Positions 1 through 5,732 of a stretch of DNA of 7,018 nt are shown in pieces; within the stretch, counting starts at the first letter, position 1; every line of letters starts with the position of its first letter. Position numbers and translations under genes: made by a program. The notes under the pieces were generated by a model, which saw only the letters and a list, made by a program, of their open reading frames with translations, did no database searches and was not told the origin of the DNA. The DNA is from Thermoplasmatota archaeon (lineage in GTDB: Archaea > Thermoplasmatota > Thermoplasmata > Thermoplasmatales > GCA-001856825). Location of the stretch: NCBI GenBank assembly GCA_023379555.1, contig JAMCQR010000009.1, forward strand, positions 1 through 7,018. Direction: 5' to 3'.

Positions 1-1439
1 AGAACGGACTTGCAGAGACGCTCGGTTTGAGCAAAGACAAAGTGAGGGTAATGCAGGCAGACACGGGAGGAGCATTCGGCTCGAAAGGAGGTATTTACCC
101 TGAATACGCAATTGCATCATTTGCGTCAATGAAGTATGGAAAGCCGGTGAAGTGGATCGAGACAAGACGGGAGCATCTGACTTCAACAAATCCGGGTAGG
201 GGAGTCAGAGGAAAAATGAAAATATTTTCGGAGAAGAACGGGAAGATTACGGGGATGAAGGGGGAAATAATGGTGGATGCAGGCGCCTATGGATCAGGGT
301 CAGGAGGCTTCTCTGTACCTTTTATCGAATCAATGATGACGGGCGCATACGCCATCGAAAAGGCATTTGTCACTGGAAAGGCACTTTTAACAAACAAAGT
401 TCCTCAGGGACCATACAGGGGTGCTGGTAGGCCTGAAGCATCATTCTTCATCGAAAGGATGCTCGACCTGCTTGCAGACGAAATGAAAATGGATCCAGCC
501 GATGTGCGACTCCTGAATATGAGCGATAAACCATTCAATTCTCCACTCGGAATGAAAATAGATGCAGCAAGACCATTCTTTGAAACGGCAGTAAGGGAAC
601 TAGAATACAGGAGGGAGGCGAAGCTTGCAAAAGGGGTCGGGCTGTCATTTTTTGTGCTCGTTCCAGGGACCTACACCGGTGAGAGTGCGAGGATGATAGT
701 CAAGGATGGAAAGATTGGTGTCTGGTTGGGAGGAAATAGCCACGGGCAGGGGCATGAAACGTTCATAAGGAAACTCATAAACGAGGAGCTGGATGTCTCG
801 AAAGAACTTGTCACTGTGTACAGAGGAGATACCAGCGTGACAAAAGATGGAGAAGGTGCATGGGGTAGCAGATCCGCAATACTGATTGGGGCTGCAATAG
901 TCGCAATTTGCAAAAAGTTGAGAACAGAGGTAGAGAAGGAATTTGGAAGCTACTCTTCCGAATCCCTGTTATCTAGGGACCACGATGAATATGTCTTTGA
1001 CGAGAAACCTTTCTCACTAACCTCTTTTGGAGCTAACTTAGCAACCGTGGAAATAGGCCGATTTGGTAATGTAAGAGTCAAGAAATGTAACGCCTACTAT
1101 GATGTTGGTCGCGCTCTTAACAGGGAGATGGTCCTAGGGCAGATCCACGGCGGAATGGCGCAGGGTATCGGTCAGACTCTCCACGAGGGTCTGTTCTATA
1201 GCGAAGACGGACAACTCATCACTTCAAGTATCTCAGACGCAGGAGTTCCTCTTGCCGAAGATCTTCCGAATTTCGGGGTCAAGATAGCAGAAAATAGGTC
1301 TTCGCTTCCACACGGTGCAAAAGGTCTCGGAGAAGCCCCAACAATCGGTGTTCCCACCGCACTGATAAGAGCTGTAGAGAAAGCGAGCGGCAAGAGGTTG
1401 AGAAAAACTCCAGTAATGCCTGAAGACCTGATAGAGTAG
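1..1439 (+). CDS. Molybdenum hydroxylase large (molybdopterin-binding) subunit, xanthine/aldehyde dehydrogenase family, 5' truncated
   Basis: The reading frame is open to the left edge (codons from base 3). The TTG at 27 is an internal leucine in a conserved segment, so the true start lies outside the window. The 479 visible codons cover the two molybdopterin-binding domains. Numbering from the TTG, the motifs are GGAFGSK (14-20), the active-site loop PYRGAGRPE (129-137), GQGHET (240-245), GSRS (280-283), HGGMAQGIGQ (374-383) and GAKGLGE (430-436). E436 matches the catalytic base glutamate of the family. The loop is of the AYRGAGR type, not the AYxCSFR of form I CO dehydrogenase, so an aldehyde, purine or similar hydroxylase is more likely. 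These enzymes act in the cytoplasm or on the inner membrane face with 2Fe-2S and FAD subunits, probably encoded upstream. The stretches before GQGHET and between GSRS and HGG look shorter than in typical members. The exact substrate cannot be told. Confidence 0.93.
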   Translation, partial: NGLAETLGLSKDKVRVMQADTGGAFGSKGGIYPEYAIASFASMKYGKPVKWIETRREHLTSTNPGRGVRGKMKIFSEKNGKITGMKGEIMVDAGAYGSGSGGFSVPFIESMMTGAYAIEKAFVTGKALLTNKVPQGPYRGAGRPEASFFIERMLDLLADEMKMDPADVRLLNMSDKPFNSPLGMKIDAARPFFETAVRELEYRREAKLAKGVGLSFFVLVPGTYTGESARMIVKDGKIGVWLGGNSHGQGHETFIRKLINEELDVSKELVTVYRGDTSVTKDGEGAWGSRSAILIGAAIVAICKKLRTEVEKEFGSYSSESLLSRDHDEYVFDEKPFSLTSFGANLATVEIGRFGNVRVKKCNAYYDVGRALNREMVLGQIHGGMAQGIGQTLHEGLFYSEDGQLITSSISDAGVPLAEDLPNFGVKIAENRSSLPHGAKGLGEAPTIGVPTALIRAVEKASGKRLRKTPVMPEDLIE

Positions 1440-1448
1440 TTGATTTAT

Positions 1449-2054
1449 TCATCCTCTTTCAATTTCTTTTATAATAATTGGTACGTCTTGGATAGAATCA
1501 ATGTCGAGGAGGTGACTGGAGTCTACCTCGACTCTCACGATGTTATCAATATGTGAATTTGCCAAACCTCTGGCTCCTCTGTCTCCACTAAGTTTAATCA
1601 ATTCATCAAAGTAGCCAGAAGGGAAAATAATAGGATTTCTAATCTCGCCATCTACCGAACAAGCAACAATTTTGGTGGGATCTCCTAAAAATACATCGGT
1701 CATCTTTTTTATATCATCTAAGGTTAAAAGGGGTTGATCAGCTAACACTATTAATATTCCCGACACTTCTTCCCGGAGATAAATTGTTCCAAGTGCAATC
1801 GATTTCCCTATTCCTAGCGAAATCTGCTTGTTCAGTATTTTTTCAACATGGTTTCCTAAAATGTCGTCAAAGTCAGTATTGGAAACGACGACCGCAGTTT
1901 TCCAAAATTTAAAACCTGAAAGTGCCAGAAGGGTTCTCTCCAGAACACTTTTTCCATTGATTTTGAAAAGCAATTTGTTGCTACCGAATCTTGAAGAGTT
2001 ACCTGCAGCGAGAACGAGGGCTCCGATTTTGGTACTGTTCTTCCTTTCTCTCAT
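1449..2054 (-). CDS. mocA: MocA-type molybdenum cofactor cytidylyltransferase
   Basis: This 201-residue protein belongs to the MobA/MocA nucleotidyltransferase family. It should transfer CMP from CTP to molybdopterin, giving the cytosine dinucleotide cofactor used by molybdenum hydroxylases. The N-terminal nucleotide-binding signature LAAGNSSRFGSNKLL lies at 15-29, with K27 the expected phosphate-binding lysine. The metal-binding ADQP is at 105-108, GDRGAR at 157-162, and the C-terminal DIDSIQD at 184-190 matches the DIDTPED-like end of the family. LAAG rather than LAGG favours CTP (MocA) over GTP (MobA); this is inferred from known E. coli motif differences. The ATG overlaps the stop of the upstream coxG gene as ATGA, implying translational coupling in one transcript. 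The 3' end faces the hydroxylase large subunit gene across only 9 bases. Length is normal for the family. Confidence 0.88.
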   Translation of the reverse strand: MRERKNSTKIGALVLAAGNSSRFGSNKLLFKINGKSVLERTLLALSGFKFWKTAVVVSNTDFDDILGNHVEKILNKQISLGIGKSIALGTIYLREEVSGILIVLADQPLLTLDDIKKMTDVFLGDPTKIVACSVDGEIRNPIIFPSGYFDELIKLSGDRGARGLANSHIDNIVRVEVDSSHLLDIDSIQDVPIIIKEIERG

Positions 2055-2488
2055 TTTTCGAACGCCTTTCTGAAAGAGTCAGTCAGTACCGAGATGTAAT
2101 TTTCTGCAGTACTGTTAATCACTCTTGCACCCATAGTGGCTATCATCCCTCCAATGTTCAAATTTACAGTCCACTTTACAAGGGTACTGTTCCCTAAATC
2201 CACAAGCTTGTAGTTTGCCTTTAAATCAAGAGAGCCTGTCGTGCCAGATCCCCTGGCATTGATATCTATATCCTCACCCTCTGTAATTTGCTTTAACTCT
2301 AAGAGCAAATTGAATTTTCCCTTAATGGCCGACTTTCCTGCTTTTACAACCAACTTTGAAGATGTTTCATTCAACTTCTCGGCTGACTGAACTTCAGGAA
2401 TGATAGAAGTAACTTGGTCGATGTTGGATATGAAAGAAGAAACAGTCTGCCTATCCGATTTAACTTCAAATTCCCCTTTGAGTTCCAT
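2051..2488 (-). CDS. coxG: CoxG-like SRPBCC-domain protein
   Basis: This 145-residue protein has the CoxG (COG3427) pattern of the SRPBCC/START-like fold. It starts directly with a beta strand (MELKGEFEV) and has the helix with I29-I30-P31. The family signature is GSGTTGSLDLKANYKL (80-95), followed by VKWTVNLNIGGMIATMGARVI (104-124). In carboxydotrophic bacteria CoxG helps anchor CO dehydrogenase to the membrane. In hydroxylase clusters that do not encode CO dehydrogenase its job is not settled; a role in membrane recruitment or ligand handling is inference. It lacks the long C-terminal extension of some bacterial CoxG proteins and has no membrane segment of its own. It is the first gene of a two-gene minus-strand operon with mocA and is divergent from xdhC across a 104-base promoter region. 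No Shine-Dalgarno sequence is visible before the ATG. Confidence 0.88.
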   Translation of the reverse strand: MELKGEFEVKSDRQTVSSFISNIDQVTSIIPEVQSAEKLNETSSKLVVKAGKSAIKGKFNLLLELKQITEGEDIDINARGSGTTGSLDLKANYKLVDLGNSTLVKWTVNLNIGGMIATMGARVINSTAENYISVLTDSFRKAFEK

Positions 2489-2516
2489 ATATTTCCGAGT
2501 AAGATAAACAAATCCT

Positions 2517-2526
2517 TTAATTTTAC
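2517..2526 (-). promoter_or_regulatory. Possible TATA element for coxG-mocA
   Basis: On the minus strand this reads TAAAATTAAA, centred about 33 bases before the coxG ATG, which would give a very short leader. It is the best AT-rich candidate in the divergent region, but it departs from the TTTATATA core. A second candidate, TTTATCTT at 2501-2508, is too close to the start for a normal leaderless layout. Confidence 0.35.
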
Positions 2527-2564
2527 TAACTGAGATCTTGTGATGCGTCTAACGAGAAAAGTGA

Positions 2565-2572
2565 TTTATATA
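2565..2572 (+). promoter_or_regulatory. TATA box of xdhC (leaderless promoter)
   Basis: TTTATATA is centred about 24-25 bases before the TTG start of xdhC and is preceded by the purine-rich GAAAAGTGA (2555-2563), which suits a BRE. This spacing puts transcription start at or within a base or two of the start codon. No Shine-Dalgarno sequence lies between box and gene, so the mRNA is probably leaderless. This also supports the unusual TTG start. Confidence 0.7.
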
Positions 2573-2592
2573 AAATTAGATTCCAAATACCA

Positions 2593-3432
2593 TTGAACAA
2601 TTGGGAATTTCCTCAGGTTGCTTCTGATCTTGTGAAGAAGGGAGAAGCATTTGTAGTGGCGACTGTAGTCAAAGTTTCAGGCTCTTCGATTGGCAAGCCG
2701 GGTTTCAAAGAAGTGATCTCGAGTAAGGGTGAAGTCCTTTACGGCACTCTTGGGGGGGCCTGTCCCGACTCTGCAATAGTAGAGAAGGCGAAAGAGGTTC
2801 TTAGCACCGGTAATGCGAGAACGATAAAGGTATTTCTGGAGGATCCAAAAGAGACTATAGTGGGAATGAGAGAGAACAAGGAAGACGAAATACACGTTGA
2901 AACAAACTGTGGAGGTATAATGGACATTTACCTGGAACCTTATAGGAGAAATGAGAGACTGGTGATAGTTGGTCAAGGAGGAAGAGATGAAATAGAAGAC
3001 GGCCTCATAACACTTGGAAAATCTATTGGAATGAACGTTACGCTCATCGACCCAAATCCAATGGTCACTTCTCAGCCAGATGTGACCATCGATCCCGTCA
3101 ATTCGCCACTGAGTGACTTTGATTTTAATGAAGATGACTTTGTTGTTGTTCTTACAAAAGGAGCTAGAGATCTCCAGGTGCTGGAGGAAATCTCAAAACA
3201 CAAGGTGCGTTATGTCGGTCTTCTGGCAAGCAAGAAGAGGATAAAGTCTGATTTCGATTCACTCGAGGTGAAAGGAGTCTCGAAAGAATTTTTGACTTCC
3301 ATTCACGCACCTATCGGCATTGATTTAGGTGCAATCACACCGGCAGAAATCTCACTCAGTATAATTTCAGAAATAGTCTCTATCAGGAGAAAACAGCAAG
3401 ATCAAAAATCAATGAGTCCGAACGTTACTTGA
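2593..3432 (+). CDS. xdhC: XdhC/CoxI-family molybdenum hydroxylase maturation factor
   Basis: This 279-residue protein has the two-part layout of XdhC/CoxI. The N-terminal domain carries VATVVKVSGSSIGKPGFKEV (22-41), YGTLGGACPDS (50-60) and CGGIMDIYLEP (106-116). The C-terminal Rossmann domain carries LVIVGQGG (123-130), RYVGLLASKKR (206-216) and IHAPIGIDLGAITPAEISLSI (237-257). Family members bind the molybdenum cofactor, protect it during sulfuration and pass it to the apo-hydroxylase; the role here is inferred from family and context. The usual GGGC is GGAC, and the usual GAGH of the Rossmann turn is GQGG, so dinucleotide binding may be altered. TTG at 2593 is chosen because no other in-frame start lies upstream and a TATA box sits at leaderless distance. 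The 3' end overlaps the convergent molybdopterin-binding gene by 24 bases. Confidence 0.9.
   Translation: MNNWEFPQVASDLVKKGEAFVVATVVKVSGSSIGKPGFKEVISSKGEVLYGTLGGACPDSAIVEKAKEVLSTGNARTIKVFLEDPKETIVGMRENKEDEIHVETNCGGIMDIYLEPYRRNERLVIVGQGGRDEIEDGLITLGKSIGMNVTLIDPNPMVTSQPDVTIDPVNSPLSDFDFNEDDFVVVLTKGARDLQVLEEISKHKVRYVGLLASKKRIKSDFDSLEVKGVSKEFLTSIHAPIGIDLGAITPAEISLSIISEIVSIRRKQQDQKSMSPNVT
3404..3408 (-). terminator. Possible U-tract terminator of the molybdopterin-binding gene
   Basis: Immediately after the TGA of the minus-strand gene the transcript would read five U residues, and another UUUU occurs about a dozen bases on. Archaeal RNA polymerase commonly stops at such tracts without a hairpin. 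The site lies inside the xdhC coding region on the opposite strand, so the tract could simply reflect lysine codons there. Confidence 0.3.
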
Positions 3433-4440
3433 ATTTTTCAAGTTTGTTCCTCTGTTAGAGATATTGTAATTCCAAAATATTCCACCATATCCGAGGCCCG
3501 CTATTTCTCTCTTTGTCGGAATTTCACCAGCCATCATTCTGGTGAACATGACATCTATCGAGTTGAACTCTCTATACCTGATTCCCCCAGCGGAAATCCC
3601 GAATAAGGGGAGACCTTTCCAGATTGACAGAATTGTCATCGTAGTTGGCTTCATAGGAATCCCGTATGACAAGACTCTTGCTCCAAGTTTTCTAATTGTT
3701 CCAGGAGTTTGATCAGTTGGATCTACAGACATACCTCCGGTGACAATTATCGCCTCAGCACCAGATTCCCTAGCTTTCATTATTGCCTGTATCTCCTTTT
3801 CACTATCATCGGGAACTATTTCTCTGTAAACAATTTTCCATCCGTATTTGTCACATTTTCTTTTTACAATTCTGAAGTATTCGTCCTTCTTTCTCTTCTC
3901 ATATATTTCAGTTCCAGTTATAACCAGTCCCACCTTCGAAAGTTTGAATGGCTTAACACTCACCATCCCTTTTGATGCGATTTTCATCACTTTTTTCATC
4001 TCTCCTTTGCTGATGGCAAGGGGGATAACATCTATGGCTCCAACTATTTCACCCATACCCACTGCCAAGTTTTCACTCTTTGAAATGAATAAGACGCTTT
4101 GGTTTGTGTTAAAATCAGTCAACTTTTTACGGTCAATCTTGAGGATACCAGGAACCTTCGAAGTTAAGAAAACAATTCCGTGTTTTCCTTGAACCAGTTC
4201 AGTGGTTCCATCAGATAGTGCTACACCTATCTCTGAAGAAATCTCCCACTCATAAACCAGATTGTCTTTTTTACTCTCAATCCAAACTCTATAAACTCCA
4301 GAATCTTTCAATTTGACAACATCTGCCTCAGTAATCACGTGACCTCGTTCTAGAAGTGTGCTTGACTCCTTGAGAGTTACTAGAGTAGTGTCGTAAGCCA
4401 AGACTTTGCCCACCCCATCTTCTGTCGGAATTTTCTTCAC
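3409..4440 (-). CDS. Molybdopterin-binding protein with a MoCF/MogA-like domain
   Basis: This 343-residue protein starts with IPTEDGVGKVLAYD (4-17), as in the molybdopterin-binding family found beside xdhC-type genes, and then has RGHVITEADVVKLKDSGV (32-49). The MoCF (MogA/MoeA) fold follows the linker SKGMVSVKPFKLSKVGL (156-172). Its motifs are VITGTEIY (173-180), VTGGMSVDPTDQTPGTIRKL (233-252) and YGIPMKPTTM (259-268). It probably binds molybdopterin or its dinucleotide and acts in cofactor handling; full MoeA activity is doubtful because the classical MoeA domain set is absent. The start is GTG; an in-frame stop three codons upstream leaves no earlier choice, and the N-terminus then fits relatives. 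As I remember them, relatives end with a cysteine-rich tail after LGHGG. Here LGYGG (317-321) is followed by a tail with no cysteine. It overlaps xdhC tail-to-tail and is divergent from the propeller gene. Confidence 0.82.
   Translation of the reverse strand: MKKIPTEDGVGKVLAYDTTLVTLKESSTLLERGHVITEADVVKLKDSGVYRVWIESKKDNLVYEWEISSEIGVALSDGTTELVQGKHGIVFLTSKVPGILKIDRKKLTDFNTNQSVLFISKSENLAVGMGEIVGAIDVIPLAISKGEMKKVMKIASKGMVSVKPFKLSKVGLVITGTEIYEKRKKDEYFRIVKRKCDKYGWKIVYREIVPDDSEKEIQAIMKARESGAEAIIVTGGMSVDPTDQTPGTIRKLGARVLSYGIPMKPTTMTILSIWKGLPLFGISAGGIRYREFNSIDVMFTRMMAGEIPTKREIAGLGYGGIFWNYNISNRGTNLKNSSNVRTH
3427..3443 (+). terminator. Hairpin over the xdhC stop codon, possible terminator
   Basis: ACTTGAA (3427-3433) and TTCAAGT (3437-3443) are perfect 7-base inverted arms around a TTT loop. 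The xdhC TGA (3430-3432) sits within the left arm and the right arm runs into TTGTTCC. Forward transcripts would fold a stem just as translation ends. The right part lies in the coding region of the convergent gene. A terminator role is inferred; archaeal terminators need not have hairpins. Confidence 0.35.
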
Positions 4441-4470
4441 TATTCTTCATCTACGTTCATAGGCAAATAG

Positions 4471-4487
4471 TTACCTGATTCAGGTAA
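4471..4487. promoter_or_regulatory. Perfect 17-base palindrome, candidate operator
   Basis: TTACCTGA-T-TCAGGTAA is a perfect inverted repeat of 8-base arms around one base. It lies between the divergent starts of the molybdopterin-binding gene (4440) and the propeller gene (4528). It directly abuts the AT-rich TATA-like element 4491-4500. For the rightward gene it covers the position just upstream of the TATA/BRE; for the leftward gene it lies between the TATA element and the expected transcription start. That placement suits a dimeric helix-turn-helix regulator acting on both promoters. The regulator is unknown. Confidence 0.5.
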
Positions 4488-4490
4488 GCT

Positions 4491-4500
4491 AATATTTATT
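4491..4500 (+). promoter_or_regulatory. TATA-like element in the divergent promoter region
   Basis: AATATTTATT is centred about 32 bases before the ATG at 4528, predicting transcription start about six bases before that ATG. On the other strand AATAAATATT could serve the molybdopterin-binding gene, giving a leader of about 30 bases with no evident Shine-Dalgarno sequence. The symmetry of the element makes use in both directions possible. Confidence 0.5.
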
Positions 4501-4527
4501 AATGTGCCTTTAATTGATTTCCTTGAT

Positions 4528-5628
4528 ATGAAGGATGATACGGTAATTGTTTCTGTTTCCACTGTGAATGGAGCATATTTTTTCAAATCCGACGAGAACA
4601 GAAAAAAGTGGAGTAAGAGTAAACATTTCCTCACTGGAGAGAGTGTCAACAACGTTGCGATGGATAGAAAAGGTCACTTCTATGCATCCACTCTTACTGA
4701 AGGAGTATTCTCATCAAAGGATAAAGGAAAAACCTGGAAATTATCTAACAAGGGTCTTCACGTGAGGAAAGTGTGGACGGTAGAGGTAGATAATCACGAG
4801 GACAATGTTCTGTACGCGGGAACCCAGTATGGTCATCTCTTCAAGTCCAACAACTCTGGAAGTACGTGGGAGGATGTAACGGGGCTCTACACGGCACCCA
4901 ACAGAGAGAACTGGGGTATTGACTGGGGTTTCGGTACGACGGGGCTAACAATCCACACTATCAAATCCGATCCACGCAAGAAGGGAAGGCTGTATATTGT
5001 CGCATCCGGAAATGGAACGTACAGGAGCGATGATAGTGGAGAGACCTGGAAATCGTTGAAAAATGGAATCACAGGTTCTTGTCCGACGCAAAAAGGGGAG
5101 TCCCGACCTTCTATTCCAAATGATGTCGAACACCTAAATCAGGTTCATTCGTGTACACATAAACTTGCGTTATCTCGATCTAAACCAGGGACGATTTATC
5201 AGCAAAATCATTGTGGAGTATATGCTTCGACTGACTCGGGAGATAAGTGGACGGACATCAGTCATTCCAATGAAGTCAGACACGGATTCCCCATAGTGAC
5301 AGTCGAAGGAAAAAGAGATTCGTTGTTTGTGGTTCCAGCTTACCAGGGTAGCTGCAAGAAGCACAACTCGTGTATTCAGGGTCAGATAACGGTGGAAAGG
5401 ACTGAAGATGGAGGCAAGACATGGGAAACATTCAGCGAAGGGTTGCCAAAAGGCAATCACGCTGTGGTTCTACGTGACGGCATGGCTCAAGACTCAATGA
5501 AAGAGCCTGGTATCTATTTGGGGACAACCCACGGGGACTTGTTTGGCTCAACCGATAGCGGTGAGACTTGGGCTAAAGTAGCAGGTGGGCTCGGAAGAAT
5601 ACAGGGAGTTTCTGCATTCCTAATGTAG
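4528..5628 (+). CDS. BNR/Asp-box seven-bladed beta-propeller protein (sortilin/VPS10-like repeats), function unknown
   Basis: I place the start at ATG 4528 (366 residues). The earlier in-frame GTG 4504 lies only about 8 bases from the TATA centre, whereas 4528 gives correct spacing and makes the protein begin MKDDTVIVSV, as in relatives. Counting from the GTG, six Asp-box motifs (S/T-x-D-x-G-x-T-W type) begin at 71, 115, 175, 242, 300 and 349; the one at 115 has N for D. A degenerate copy (SDENRKKW) sits at 29-36, so seven blades are likely. Conserved family segments include HSCTHK (215-220), QQNHCGVY (233-240) and RDGMAQD (324-330). There is no signal peptide or membrane segment, so it should be cytoplasmic, unlike secreted sialidases. 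An insert SCKKHNSC (283-290) places two cysteines and a histidine close together. The family is widespread but, to my knowledge, has no assigned reaction. The shared promoter region suggests possible co-regulation with the cofactor gene. Confidence 0.85.
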   Translation: MKDDTVIVSVSTVNGAYFFKSDENRKKWSKSKHFLTGESVNNVAMDRKGHFYASTLTEGVFSSKDKGKTWKLSNKGLHVRKVWTVEVDNHEDNVLYAGTQYGHLFKSNNSGSTWEDVTGLYTAPNRENWGIDWGFGTTGLTIHTIKSDPRKKGRLYIVASGNGTYRSDDSGETWKSLKNGITGSCPTQKGESRPSIPNDVEHLNQVHSCTHKLALSRSKPGTIYQQNHCGVYASTDSGDKWTDISHSNEVRHGFPIVTVEGKRDSLFVVPAYQGSCKKHNSCIQGQITVERTEDGGKTWETFSEGLPKGNHAVVLRDGMAQDSMKEPGIYLGTTHGDLFGSTDSGETWAKVAGGLGRIQGVSAFLM

Positions 5629-5633
5629 TAGAG

Positions 5634-5672
5634 TGCCAATATCTGCGAATTAGAATCTCTTGAGATTTGGCA
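5634..5672. repeat. Nested inverted repeats between the propeller and dehydratase genes
   Basis: TGCCAA (5634-5639) and TTGGCA (5667-5672) form outer arms. With one bulged T they extend to TGCCAATATCT pairing with AGATTTGGCA, a ten-pair stem. Inside lies a tighter palindrome, AATCTC-TT-GAGATT (5654-5667). The two foldings share bases 5663-5667 and exclude each other. The site is just after the propeller stop and about 30 bases before the dehydratase TATA box. It could be a 3' end structure of the first gene or an operator for the second; the sequence does not decide. Confidence 0.4.
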
Positions 5673-5703
5673 ATTTGAGTGTAGAAGACATGAAAGAAAA
5701 TAG

Positions 5704-5710
5704 TTATTTA
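5704..5710 (+). promoter_or_regulatory. TATA box of the dehydratase-like gene (leaderless promoter)
   Basis: TTATTTA is centred 26 bases before the ATG at 5733 and follows the purine-rich GAAAGAAAAT, which suits a BRE. No Shine-Dalgarno sequence lies before the ATG, so the transcript probably begins at or next to the start codon. Confidence 0.6.
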
Positions 5711-5732
5711 CAGATCACATTCTAAAAACTAG

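Noticed and set aside
27..29. TTG as the true start of the hydroxylase subunit
   Set aside because: Upstream in-frame codons NGLAETLG continue the conserved family sequence to the window edge, so the TTG is internal.
1..1439. Form I CO dehydrogenase large subunit (CoxL)
   Set aside because: The active-site loop is PYRGAGR rather than AYxCSFR, so CO oxidation is not supported despite the neighbouring coxG and xdhC/coxI-like genes.
2677..2976. Antisense ORF inside xdhC
   Set aside because: It lies opposite a strongly conserved gene, has a low-complexity sequence, and has no promoter or family resemblance.
4504..4506. GTG at 4504 as the start of the propeller gene
   Set aside because: It lies only about 8 bases from the centre of the only TATA-like element, and the extra eight residues do not fit the usual N-terminus.
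4502..4513. ATG at 4502 as the start of the propeller gene
   Set aside because: It is in another frame and meets a TAA after two further codons.
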